64,000 nt of DNA. Source: Clytia hemisphaerica. Lineage: Eukaryota > Cnidaria > Hydrozoa > Leptothecata > Clytiidae. Below, one piece after another: positions 11,246 to 24,500 of this stretch (its first letter is position 1; every line of letters begins with the position of its first letter). The notes beneath the pieces were generated by a model. That model had not been told where the DNA came from. It ran no database searches and worked only from the letters and a program-made list of their open reading frames with translations. The stretch spans positions 59,847 through 123,846 of the forward strand of contig CACVBU010000284.1 in assembly GCA_902728285.1 (NCBI GenBank), in the 5' to 3' direction. The position numbers were made by a program, and so were the translations under genes.

Positions 11246-11385
11246 TGACAGTTAGGAACATTTGGCGAGTTCCTGTACGCGGCCGTAATCAAAAAAATCA
11301 TAACATCACTCATTAAAAAATGGGGTTCGTGTCTTTTCACACTTTTTTTAGCCCAGACGATGTAGCAAACATCAAATTGTAAGAC
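11246..11385. repeat. dispersed repeat, copy 2
   Basis: Same-orientation relative of 7975-8110, with the identical core GAGTTCCTGTACGCGGCCG and diverged flanks. Confidence 0.55.
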
Positions 11386-12344
11386 CCAGAAAATTTGACA
11401 GTTACATCAATATGCCTTCTTACCTGTCTTTAAAAATATAAATAAAAGTAATCACGGAAAAGGACGCGAAAAAAAAAGACATAAGTGTGAGAACAGAGTA
11501 ATCAAACTCGTTAGAAAAAGTACCATTAGAAGTCATAAAAAATCAACCTGAATAAATGCAATCGAAATTCCAAAGAACTTCATAATTCCCCAAACAACAT
11601 TACATTACTATGTCAAACTCCCATCACATAAATTTTACAATTACGTCAGAGTAGACTACGCTCGCCACCGAAGAGGTTTATTTGGAAAGGGTAATTTAAT
11701 TTTTATTGTTCGCTTCTTTTTTAAAGATTTGCCAAGTTGGAAAAGTATGAATTTCTTTGTACATATTTTACCTACCCCAAATATTTGGGACGCTGAGTTT
11801 TAAACGAATGGTCAAGTTGAAAACAAACGATAAATGTATCAAGGTCTGTTTTATTTACCCCCTGGTGACTTAACAAAAGAGACTTAACTCGATGTTACAA
11901 TCCAATTATTGAAAGTTTGTCTCGGCCTTTTTATAATGAGCGAGACATACGTTCTCTGATTACGCAATTTTCATATCAACATTTTCGAGGCATTTTGATG
12001 TAACTGTTTGAAAAATGTGTTAGAGATAGAGAGCAAGCTTTTGCTTGCTTTAATAGCAATAAAAACTGAAATAGAAAGTCAATTTTTAAATATAAAAGAC
12101 CACCACTTAAATTACCTTTTTTTCATCTAACCTTAATGTCCAAATTTATGATTATGTCGTGCTTTTGTCACACTGCTCACAGCTATATTTTCTTCCTTTT
12201 TTCAAGACTTTTTGACTCTGGTTGTTGTGAGAAATCCGCCATTTATTTATTCTAAAATCATTGAGGTGCCAAAACTCTGATTTTCTTCCTACGGGGCGCC
12301 AATTTAGCATTTTTGAAGCACGAAGAACAACAACGCGTCATAAC

Positions 12345-12628
12345 CACTGACCTTTATATACCCTGGACAAAGCTTCTCAATCCCAGCCAAGCAAAATCTT
12401 TGATCGGAGTTTTTTGAAAATTGGTACCCTAATGTCGGCACTACTCGATAGCGGTGTAAATGCATCGAGAGCGCTAGGTCTACTTTTCCTAAAATTCTTT
12501 TGATGATGTAGCGGCGTTAGACGTTAATTTTTAACACTGCAATGGCTTCTCCTTGGGTACCAATTTCAAAAAAACTCCAATCAAAGATGGCAGATATTGT
12601 TTGGTCCAGGGTTATATAAAGGTCAGTG
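12345..12628. mobile_element. MITE with long terminal inverted repeats (CACTGACCTTTATATA)
   Basis: The left end CACTGACCTTTATATACCCTGG and the right end CCAGGGTTATATAAAGGTCAGTG are inverted. Pairing continues through ATCTTTGAT-GGAGTTTTTT and GGTACC for roughly 75 bases per arm. Interior non-coding. A partial relative lies at 7265-7400. Confidence 0.75.
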
Positions 12629-13051
12629 AATGAGGCAGGTATGATTTGAAGCCTCTACCAAAACCAAATCCTACAATGTACAATGTGCGAAAGTAAGTAA
12701 AGGAATCGCTAGATTCAATCCGTCGTCAAAAATACACGGCGCGTATTTCAAAGCTGGTTTTCGAACGCGTAAGATTACGTAATTCAAAAACAAAATGTCA
12801 TATTTCATTCGTTCCTGGGTTTGAAACCATTGCATTGAAGTGTAACTTTGTAACGTTAGATTTTCTTATGACGTATTGTTTTGAGAAGTCCCTCTCTGAG
12901 AAGGGGAACTCGCATCAGCCAACACCAGGGTATTTTCTGGCGTCAATCAGTAATGTAAATAAAGCATGGGATACACGGAGACGAGGTTAGCCTAGGGTAT
13001 ATACTTCATCGGTCGTCATAACAACCGATGATGACCTGGAAAATAAACGTA

Positions 13052-13905
13052 CGAAGGTCTGGAAGATGACAAAATTTCCGTCTAGCATAACATAGAGGAC
13101 GCCGTCCAATCATAGAGGTCGTCGTCCAACCATAGAGGTCGTCGTTCAATCATAGAGGTCGTCGTCCAAAGGTCGTCGTTTAAACGTAGAGGTCGTCGTT
13201 TAATCATAGAGGTCGTCGTCCAACCGTAGAGGTCGTCGTTCAATCATAGAGGTCGTCGTTCAACCGTAGAGGTCGTCGTTCAATCATAGAGGTCGTCGTT
13301 CAACCGTAGAGGTCGTAATCAGTAAAATCGATTATAGAGATTGTAGGAGAGGCCTGGAATAATAATCGAGTTAGCAATTTTCGAGTTAGTTATATTATGA
13401 CGTTATAAAAGTACAAATTATGACGTCACTTGACTCTAACTCGATTTTTTATTTTGAAAAAATCTTTTTCGAGTTAGAATTAACTTGATTTTTTGTTTTC
13501 TCAAAAAGTTTTTCAAGTTAGCTATCTCGGTTTTCTTTTTCACAAAATCTTTTTTCGAGTTAGCTAACTCGGTTTTGTTTTTTTGTGCTAAAGTTTTCGA
13601 GTTACCTTTATCTTCCTTTATTGCAGAAAAAAGTCGTCCAGGGTAATTTTACGCTAATTACTAAATAAAATTAAAAAAAAAAAATGCAACACGGCATAGA
13701 GAATCTATTTATGGAGAAATCCAAGATTAATTTGTTACTGAATAATACTGAAAGTTTAAGAGTAATAGACAAAAAACAGCAAATCGGGCAAATCGGGAAC
13801 GTCTATACGGTTGGACGACGACATCTATGGTTGTACGACGACCTCTACGTTTGGTCGACGACCTCTATGATATGATTGGATAGTGACGTGTATTTTCCAG
13901 ACCTT
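13052..13905. mobile_element. Foldback-type element with tandem-repeat arms (TAGAGGTCGTCGT)
   Basis: The outer ends AAGGTCTGGAA (13055) and TTCCAGACCTT (13896-13906) are inverted. Inside the left end is a tandem array of about a dozen 20-bp units, CATAGAGGTCGTCGTYCAAY (13085-13318). Inside the right end are about three units in the opposite orientation (about 13806-13875). Inverted arms made of short tandem repeats are the hallmark of Foldback (FB) elements. The core (13340-13620) has its own repeats. Confidence 0.6.
13340..13620. repeat. degenerate tandem repeats with TCGAGTTAGC/GCTAACTCGA
   Basis: About five copies, roughly 55-60 bases apart, of a module with TTTTCGAGTTAGCTAACTCGGTTTT or part of it plus a T-rich spacer. 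It forms the core of the Foldback-type element. Confidence 0.5.
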
Positions 13906-13959
13906 AATGTTATAAATCAAAGACCAGATCTTAAAATGTTGAATTTTACACTACTACCC

Positions 13960-14051
13960 ACCACGACCTCTATAGTCCGCTCACGACCTCTATGTAATAG
14001 ACGACGACATCGATGACTTCTACGGCGACCTCTATGAATTGAACGACGGTC
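13960..14051. repeat. extra reverse-orientation CGACGACCTCTA units
   Basis: Four or five diverged units (CACGACCTCTAT, CGACATCGATGA, CGGCGACCTCTATGAAT, CGACGGTCTCCGT) lie beyond the apparent right end of the Foldback-type element, suggesting an older copy or a shifted boundary. Confidence 0.45.
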
Positions 14052-14059
14052 TCCGTGCT

Positions 14060-15567
14060 TCGGATTTTTTACCCCGACCCCCCTGATACTAGTGCCCCCA
14101 GGGACTTCGATCAACAACTTAATGGTTAGGAGCTGAAGTGGAATACTGTTTTGGGAATGACATGGCTATAAAATAAATTATTTTCTCTACTTTTAAAATT
14201 GAAGAATCACTTGAGAATAGTCAATGCTCAAAATTGAATCTTACATCACTAGCCTCATTTCGACTCACGGAATTCTTATTAAAAGTATCAATCAGGGGGT
14301 GCGGGACTCTAAAGGGCTAAAATAGGAATGCCCCTACAAGCAATAAAACCTAAAAAGTAAAAGGGAAATAATTACTCAAACCCAATGCCTTAGTACACTT
14401 AATTCATTTTTTTTAGTTCCCCGTAAGAAATTTGCCGATGGCTTATTGAAGAATGAGATTTATAAAGGGCAACGTCTAACAAAGTAAACAAAAGTTTCTT
14501 CAGATTTTTTTCATTATTCTAATATAGATACAATTTCCTACAAAAATTAACAGCAAATGAGAACATGAAAACTATATTATAAAATTAAAAATTTAATTTT
14601 TCCATTGCCGTTTAATTCACAAAAAAGACGAAAAGAATACTGAAGCAACAACAACCACCAATTTCTCTTTTACCTTCCCTAGAGAGATTTGGTTTGACTT
14701 TGCCCAAATTTTTTCTACAATTTGGGTAAAATTTTAGAACTTAAAAAAATTAAATTATCTTTAAATGCATGCATTATATATAAATCTTTGGTGAGGTAAA
14801 TATTAAATGTTATTTACTGTTAAACAAGACAGCACTATATCGTAATGCCTAAGAAAACAAATTCTGAGAAATTTTATTTGCAAACTTTTGATTCAATATT
14901 ACCCATATATCATATTAGAAATGCTCAGGAACTGAATGTGGGCTATACATATTTATGCAGCAACTACAGAGCGCCAAGAAAGGAGATTCAAATTTGATTT
15001 CATTGAAATTACAAAATATAAAAAATATAAATCTAAAAGTCCAAACTTAACTTAACTACATACAGAAACAATCAACACCAAAGGACACCTAAAAAGTACG
15101 AATCGACACTAAAATATGGCACAGACAGGCTTCTTTTTTTTTTTGAAAATCCTCAAAGTGTAACTCACTTTGAAAACCTAAAAATATTTTAACTATTGGT
15201 AACTATTTTACAGTTACCAATAAATAAAAATTCATATTCTTGCAATTGTGGCTAATTTCAGTGCTTTGAAAATTTTCGTGTTGATTTAATTTCGCGAATG
15301 AGCCTGAAAATAGCTGATAATGGCCATTTTGCCACAGATAGAGTTAATATCATCGAAACTTAATATCACGAAAGTTAATCCGATTAAAGATATTTTCTCT
15401 CGTCATAACCTCGTGGGAGCTATGAGTCAACATGGAAAATATCAAGATCTCCATCCCAATCTTAATCTAAGTGTTTGGTGTCTGATACCTTGCAAGGCTT
15501 GATAAAAATTATCTAACTAGAAAATAAATAAGTTACGCCTTCTCCTACTATACAGAATACTGCGAAT
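14060..15567. other. 3' flank of dymeclin, AT-rich, no gene seen
   Basis: No gene, RNA or clear element. The part next to 15568 presumably holds the dymeclin 3' UTR. No canonical AATAAA on the minus strand was found within about 100 bases; an ATTAAA on the minus strand is near 15275. Confidence 0.4.
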
Positions 15568-18500
15568 TCAAACAGGATGAAACAGTAGTATTTTATCGGA
15601 ATTCCAATACAAGAAAGAAGATTTGTAAATAATTGACCAGATGTAAGGGACGAAGAATTCTTCTGCTGCTTCTTCTTCCATGTATTTGAACTTCAAGTGT
15701 GCATTTTTCTACAGAAAAAAAAAGAATCAGGAATTGAAATTCCGACATACCAAGGAATGATAAGGGTACTTTAGGATGGCTAAACTCTCTTTCATTTCCG
15801 GGGAAACGTTCTTATTGCCATTATACAAAGGAAAAATATCAAGACTCCGGGTATGTAGAAAAGAAATTTCAACTTGTTAGGAAGTCAGGCTCAGGGCTGT
15901 TGTGTATTGTTTACGCACTTGTACGCAGCAAAAAAATTTTTGCTGGTATGCCTGTAAAAACCGCAGAAAAATTCTCAAAATAGCGCACCGCGCTGAGTCT
16001 AAAAATAGATTTTACTTTTGACATAATCATTACTCTCGATGTGTTTGTACGAGTTCCAATCCTATCAACCTTTGCGTTAATTTCTTTTGTACCTTAATTG
16101 CATCATTAGACAAAAGATATAAAACAACTTGCACGTATTTTTAATTGAGCCGCATTGAATTGTGGGATTGCAACTCGTACAAATGTCAAAAAAAGTGTAA
16201 AGTAATAATTATGACGTATGCGTTGCGGAGCGCTATTCACCAGGGATGATTCCCCGGGAATGAGAAAGTTTAGCCATCCTACAGTACCTATAAGCGGCCG
16301 TAGTGCAGTGGTAGAGCATCAAGCTACGGTGCGCAAGGTTGTGGGCTCAACCCCCAGCCGGGTCATACCAAAGATTTCCAAAATGGTACTTGATGCCTCT
16401 CTGCTTGATACTCAGCAATTAAGAGAATGATCAAGGGTAAGTGGAGCAATCCAGGGAGAAAGAGTGGCGCCATCCCCTAACTATATTTAACTATAATTAT
16501 CTACTTATTAATATAATTTGTACCAGATTGGTATCTATTTTAAGATGCTTTGAATTTGGAAATGTGACCCGGGTCTGCCTACTTTGCAAGAATACTTCTT
16601 TTACCCACAATATCGATTTAAAATACGAGGAGGGAAAAAAAGAGAGCGAGCGAACTTACTTTAATATCATCTTTTGGCCATGTACCAGCTGCTTCTTCTA
16701 TTATGGAGATAAAACCTTCAGCGGTATTTACTGAGTCCATTTTTTCATCCACACGAGATCCAAAGTATGACAATATCTACGAAAACATTGGAAAAGAGCT
16801 AACGAATAAATAGGAGCAGAAAGAAAATTTTTTCCATAGAAAAAAGGAAACTTTCAACCTTCCCTTTCTTCCCATTTAAAGACGTTCCGGTATATTTACG
16901 GGAAATGTTACTGCATAAAAACACCGATCTGGAGGGCTTTGGTTTCTTTCTGTTAGAGCTTTCGTTCCTGAATGAATTTGTTTTGCGTATTTTTTAATCA
17001 TGCAACTAGAAAATAAACAAATCCAAACATGATACCCTTTATACATTCTTATAATGAATATGTCAGGGGGGGGTCATGCAGTTATTATATAAACACTATG
17101 ACAATTACTACCGTGGTGGTATATAAACCAAAATTTGGGAAAACAGTTACTCCACCAGTGGACTAACTGCAACATGGGTGGTGCCTAAGCCCAAAATTGT
17201 CGATTTTGGTAGGATATGGTGTACTAAGTGAGCACATTTTTCAATTTTTCACTTAAAATTTTAGGTTTTTAAAAATTCTGGAAGTAAAAAAATTCAAAAC
17301 ATTTTTTTCAAAAGTCAGAAAAAATCACAAAATTTTTTCTTCAATCAAGGCATGAAAGATACTTTAACAAACTTGGAAAATAATTGAGATATATAACTCT
17401 TGAACGGTCGTTAATAAGACGAACCCAGTAAAATGGTATCAAAAATGAGGAATTCATTGAAAAAATTGCCAAATTTGGCACTTTTGGGGGTGGTATACAC
17501 CAATTTTGAGGGTACAATCAGTTAGTACACTATGGAATAACTGCAAGGGTGGTGGTGTCTGTAGAAAATGTCCAAAATTGCAGTTACTCCACATAGTGTC
17601 AAGGAGTAACTGCAAGAGCCCCCCTGAATATGTTCCAAACCTTTGACCATCTATACGAAATTCCCATACAAAGTGTTTATGAAATAAGTTTTCTACCTCT
17701 AGTAGGGAGGGTCAACAGATGTTTTTCATGCTTATGTTAAATTAAGTAACTTCAGCCATTATGGAAGGAGACGTTCCATTTGCCTAAGGAATCGCCTCTA
17801 AAGATTTGACCGTTTGCTTCCATAATTTGCAATTTTGTACTCAATTTTCAGTTTTTGTGCATTTTTATCGCTTTTCGCCTGCAAAATGAAATAACATTCT
17901 AAAATTCGCTATTTAAGTTCTATCCGCTGAATTCGTTCCAAAAGTAAAGTTCACGAAGTTTCGCGATTTTGCAACCTCGCAAAAGTTTCTGCCTGCGAAA
18001 GTTTCTGCTTTTAAATTAACAAAATATGAAAAATAAATCGTTTTCATAAAAAGATGACTTACACTATCAATATTATGAACGACATCTTGAAATTTAGGGT
18101 TCGATTTGAAGTCTTGAAAGAGTTCTTTATGTCTCAACATAGCAAAAACTATAGTGGAATTATCTTTGATATTATTGGTCAAACAAGCGTTCAATATCTC
18201 AATCATCATGTGTAAGATTTCTTCAAGGACGGCCAGGTCAGCAAGCTAGAAAAAATGAAGCGAAAACTATAAAAGTTTTCAACTTTATCTTCCCGTTTGA
18301 GAAGGAAACTTAACAACAACAAAATTAACTACAAAAAGTAACCCCTTCAAGCTCTGTTCATCGGGACAATTATTTTCTGCTCCATGATGAGGTGAAGGAC
18401 TAGGTAGTAAGCCTTCTATTCAAGCAAATAAGAAAATCTTCTTAAGATAAATTTCAAAACGTTTGACAACTAATAAAAAGTGGTAAACAATTTTAAAAGA

Positions 18501-21500
18501 ATTTGAATTACTTCGTTCGATTCGTGTTCGATTGTCGTGTCAATATCTTTCGTTTTTTCGATCAACTTAGCACGCCTTTTGATTAAACTTTGAAATAACC
18601 TGGAAGAAAGATAACATCATTTTCAATATAACTTTCTCTTGAGACTTACTTAATGGACGAGCCATGAAAAGGTCTCAATCAACCAACCCCATGTTACTGC
18701 CCTGTTTCTCTCTCCATTCTTACTGGAAAAAAAACAGGCGAAACACTGCTAAATCGTAAACGAAATGTGAAGAAAATATTCTACAAAGTTTAACCCCATC
18801 AGAAATTACACTTAACACTGCGGCCAATCCCCATTTAGATTCACTTATTTGAAAAAAAAAAAAAAAAAATCTCAAAATTTCCAACCACAGAAAGTAAAGG
18901 TATTTCTCATCCCAATAGGTGACTTTTTTTCGCAGTCTCTTGGGAATTCTAAACGAGCCAGTGTTCTTTTTAGAAAAGAAAGATATTTCATCGTTCAGAA
19001 AAAAAACAAAAAAACAAGCGAAATAGTGTACAAAATCTTACGTGACAAACTTTTGTATAGCGATCGAATGAAGATTTTTGAAACTGTTGGACATGTTTGC
19101 GAGTGAAGCTAAACAATTAGTGTGAAGATATTTATCTCTCATCTTTGCCATATTATATTGTATCGTCCGTAAGATAATAATGATTAATAAACTGCCCAGG
19201 GATATATTTGTTAGCTTCTTTTCTGCGAACCATTCTGCATCTATAACCGGCTAAGGGGAATCAGAGAAAGTAGAGTTAAAATTAGATTTAACAAGGTTTT
19301 ATAGCAGTAACCTTTATTAGTATTGGGAAATTTGTTCGATTTTTTGAACTCGTGCGACTTTTTTTTTGGTCAAAGCACTTGTTATACATTATCGGACAAA
19401 CATGACGGTTTCAGGCAAAAATCATAGGGTCAAAAATGAAAATTTTAGCTTGAGAAAGTGGAGAAAGCTCTCAAAAAATTAAGATTAGAGATATATTGCA
19501 AGTATAGGTGATTCCTGTATTTAACAGAAACAGCTGTTTAGTCCAGTTTTTGCACTTTTTGAAGCTCAATATAAAAAGTTGCACCCCTTATTAAAGCAAA
19601 AAACTACGTATGCTCCCAGGACCACAATTTGATTCCCCTACCCCTTAGCTTTCCAAAAATGATTTTACAAATTCTCCCCTTCCGTATTGGAGACACCGCA
19701 GAAGATATGAATATTTTAATTATTCTGTCTGTCTGTCTGTCTGTCTGTCATTATAGTTCATGATTTTATTTTATTTGTCATATATTCTACTATTTTCAAT
19801 GACTTTGATTTTCACATTGTGGGAAACAAGAAAATCAAGTTCAGGCTACGTTCAATCAAGCTTTTCATATCAAAAATTGTTTACAATCGAAATAAGGTCT
19901 TTGTCGATCAACGTCTGGAAAGGCACAGATATATTTCAACAAGCAGATTAATGAGTCGTAGCGGACCGTGGTGACACTCAAACGCTTAAAAAACCGTCAA
20001 ATTATGACTGTTTTCATTTTTTACGGGATTTCTAGGCTCGAATAAATGTCCTTAAAATGCTCTTAATATGCTCACTTTGTCACAACTTGACTTAAAATCG
20101 GTTGGGGAAAATCAAAATATAATTGCCGCATTCTTTTTCACCGCTCAACACAACGCCTTTACCGGTATTTTAACAAACAAATGACAGGAATAGTTTAGTA
20201 TTGGACGAGAAAATAACAGGTATTCCGGTCTTTTTCAGTGCCGCGTTAAAATAAACGCTTTTTTCGAAACCAATCGTATCCCGGTTGCATCATACGAAAG
20301 ATGCTACGGGTCCTAAGGATTTTTTTCACATCGTGAATTCACAGCAAGCAAATTAATGAAAAATAGTAAGATTACCATTTCGTGAACAGCAATATTGAAT
20401 TCTTCGTTTTGAGTGAAGATTAGTATAACAATCAAGGCCATGTAAATATGATGTGCATTCCTTTGTTCCGCGTGGTATAACACTTGTAAGATGGGAATAA
20501 CCTGAACAGAGAAGATGTTTGGTAGTTTTAGAATTTTAATAATATGAAGACTTTCGTTACACAGGTCAAAGCACACTACAAAGTTGTGCCAACAAGAGTT
20601 CCAGCCTCCCGAAACTACCAATGTCCAGTGGTCAAAGCAAGTTTTTCACCTGAGATTGGAAATGGATTTTACAAAGAAAATTAGCACAAGCTCTTGCAAG
20701 TTTGGCGAATCTTTGCTTATCCCTTTAGAATCTGACGTAAAGTATAGGCCGGAGGAGTTTCTTTAGAGACAAAGATTTGCCAGATTTCAAGGGGTCAAAA
20801 TGTCAATTTCTGAAGACGAGTCGGCAGTGCCGTTGTTTAATCGTTGCGACACCAATTAGATAATACGATAAGGATAAAAATATATATATTTATTATCAAG
20901 GTTTAGAGATTTTTTAATTTTTATTGGATATTGGTGAGATATACACCATTGTTATGTCTTCTGACATTACAAATACCCATATACACAACAGCTAATACAC
21001 CTACCAGCCCTAAGTGGTGCGATCGGCTTTTTAAGGGATGGTTAGTGAATTTAGAAGGAAAATTTGTTGGAAATTGTTGTATTTTCGTTACCAGTCCCAG
21101 ACCGCACCGCTAAAAATTGATAGGTGTATTGATTGCGAGTGACGTAGAATCAGTCAAATACAGCGTTACTTGCAACCAACAAGCTGTTCGGTTCGTGATG
21201 TAATGTCAAAACGAGAAGACATTACAAGGTGCATATCATGAATATCTAAAAAGTAGTCTTACCACTGATTGTAGGTCTTTTTGACGTAACGCGAAATTAT
21301 GAAATGATTCGTTTTTGTGCAAGAGAAGATAAAGAAGGAGTACTGTCTGGTCATGCTTCAAATCCCTACAAGTAAAAGTAATGATTCGTCAATAGTGAGG
21401 TTAAGTAAATCGGTAAAATCACGACGACGAACGAAAATTTAACAGGCTAGTGAGTTTCAACCAATCAAATTTCGTATTTCCACTAGCCCATCACATTTTT

Positions 21501-24500
21501 CGTCCGTCCTCGTGATTATCCCAGTATACTTAACCTCACTAATGTTAACGAGTTTAGTAATTACCAAGTTTATGTATGTGTGTTTTTCAGCGACGGAGAC
21601 GGTAAGGTTCTAATTTGACTGGATCATGACCAACTGAGAACAACGGTAAATCAGCACTTTTACCGTCCTCCATTTTGCCTGTCAGAAGTGCGGGTTTTTC
21701 CAAATCGTGTCAGTCCCTTTACCGTCCTCAAAAGTGAAAATACATAAACTCGCTATTAAGTATGCGACTGCAGTCGTGGCGAACCGAAGACTCCTCTTTC
21801 GATAGCTATCTACCCGAAGGTAGGGAAGGGCGTCACTCTTTCCCTGTGGATTGTTCCACTTAACCTTGATCCCTTTCGTAAAATTACTGAGTATTAAGCT
21901 GAGGAATCAAGTACCATTTTGGAATCTTCGGTATGACCTGGAAAAGGGACCGTAGCCTGACCATGTTCACCAAATACTAAATGACTCAATGAAATGGATA
22001 ATGGAATAAAAGTCAAAACGGTCTAAAGTTTCAACACTGTTGACAATCTTAAATTATAAAAGTCCAAAAAAATTTTTTTCCAAAATTTTTATTCAATTTT
22101 ATTTGACGTCAAATACAGTCGCATCGCGAGAGCAGCAAAAAATGTGCACAATATGGCGGAAATAACTGGAAAAATATACGAACGAAAATCCGAGGAAATT
22201 GGTTATTGTACCCCATCAAGCTGCCTCATCCATGCAAACACAAATAAAAAGGACACTTTACAATGCAAGAAATGCGAACGTCGAGTTCATTTGGCTTGCT
22301 CTGAGCTTCCTCCTTATCAAATCCAGCTTTATCTTCAACACAAATCTAGAAGCTATCAATGCATGAGCTGTGTGATCATAACACCAGAATTGAAAAAGAA
22401 ATTGAACTTCAAGTCTGTTGGAGATTTACAAAAAGATATCGATGCATGTGAGAACATAATAAAAGCACAACGGGAGGACATTTCAAATTTGAAGGCTAAA
22501 GTGTCAACTAACAATGTGAATAAAGCAGTCGCAGAAATTGAAAACACCTTCAATAAAAGAATTGACGTGCTGGAAGGCAAATAAAATAAAATCGCAAACA
22601 AGAAATCTTCGTCTGTGAATGAAATTGCTTGTGAAAAATCAAGTTATTCAGAAATAACAAAGAAACATCTTGATTCGCAAACGAAAACGATAAAGCGTTT
22701 CCTTGAAAAAGAAAATAAGGATAAAAAATGGGAATTGAAGCGACCTTCGTGTAATCTCATGATACATCATCTATATGAAACTACGGAAGACACGAAAGAG
22801 ATAGCGGATAAGATAGATATCGACTACATAGAAAAACATGTAATTTCAAAACTGAATATAGGAGAAATCAAGGTAAAAAAATCAGAAAGAATCGGTACCC
22901 TAACACTTGAAAACGAAGAGAAAAAACATTACCGTCCATTGAAACTTACATTTCAAAGTGAGGAAGATAAAGAAAAGGTGCTAAAGGGGATCTGCAATTC
23001 AAGACGCCGTTACGAATTTAAAGCAACAGACGATCTGTCAAAAAACGAACGAAACCTCGTTAAGGAATGGTGCCAAAAGGCAAAAGAACGAAATATGAAG
23101 AAGAACGATGACAGCTTCCAGTGGAAAGTCCGTGGAAGCCCAAGAACTCGACTTTATATGAAAAAAATACTTGTACAATAAGAATAAGAACTTTGTTACA
23201 TTATAAAGATAAACTGTAAATTTAAATGAGATTATTTCATAGAGGTCAATAGACCTGCGAAATATACTTCTATAATATAAAAAAATAGTGTATCATCTTA
23301 TCATTAATTTCACCCCTGGTCGTTAATTTCTCGCTTCGGCCACCATGATAAGCCAATCAAAACTAGGATGAAAAAAAAACATCAACTGACTAACCTTGTG
23401 AGTGAAGAATATAAACGTTTGAAATTTAAGGGAAATGATCGACCAACTGCTGCTTCAGGACCTACAGACGACACAAGGAAACATTTTCTACATTGATATC
23501 TCCTCAAGCAAGCTTAAAGAAGAGACTTTGATATGAATGGTACACGGAAATGTCACACATTTAGCTCAAAGAATGTACAATGCTGACTCTTTAAATCAAA
23601 ATATGGATGGTTTAATGAAATTGTTCATAAAAAGAGAATCTTTGTTTGTAGGCAGACCCTTTGTTTAAATTTTCTTATACTGTGAGACATAGATGTCAAG
23701 AAATTCTTTTACCTTCTGATTTCCTGCCCGGTTTACACCGAAACAAAGCTTCTCTATACGGATTCCCGTCTTTTGTGTAATGAAAACACAATGCTAACAG
23801 TAACAACGCGCTGTGACTTGATAAAGGGTGTAGTTCGTTAGGTGAGTTTGGTTGTATGTTTGTTGATGATTTTTCTCCTGTTTCCCCTCCACTGCCTCCA
23901 GTAAACATTGACCATATACCAGCTGGAAAAGATGAAAAAAATAAATTACCTTTAAAATCGGGCATGGCAAAAGTTGCACTGCACAGCAGAAAGCTACCTC
24001 CCAATGAACCACAAAGATAAAAAAATAAATAAATTTTAAAATCGGGAATGACAAAAGTTGCAACCCTTATTAAAGTAAAAAAAGCTGCCGGATATGCTCC
24101 CAAAGGACCACAATCGTATTATTTTTCGATAAACAGAAAGATTTGAATTATAGAGAGTATTTTAAGAGCGTTCCTGACGGGAACTAAGAATGAGTTTGAA
24201 TTATAGAAAAATTCGAATAATAGAAGTTCGAAAAAACGCGAGTCGACTGTATAAATTATGAACTTACAGGTTGCCCAACCGACGAGACTTGAGGAAACAG
24301 GTGCTGGTTCGTTTCGAATGTAATTATGTAAAAGTTTTCGAACCGTTTCACTAGCATTGTTGGAGCTGAAAAAGGAGGGAGTTTATCGTCGTGAAATATA
24401 GAGCTAACTTACATCTCAATCTTCATGACAATGCAGTGTATTGTAGATTTTATTTCCAGGAGAGAATTTATAAAGAAAACATATCAAATTTACCAGAGCT

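Noticed and set aside
16301..16372. functional tRNA gene
   Set aside because: Box A and B are present but the cloverleaf cannot be completed and the same body occurs in two other dispersed copies, so it is a SINE head.
19736..19750. the (TCTG)n run as a regulatory site
   Set aside because: Ordinary microsatellite inside an intron.
22356..22601. 81-codon minus-strand frame
   Set aside because: Antisense shadow of the LINE ORF1 remnant.
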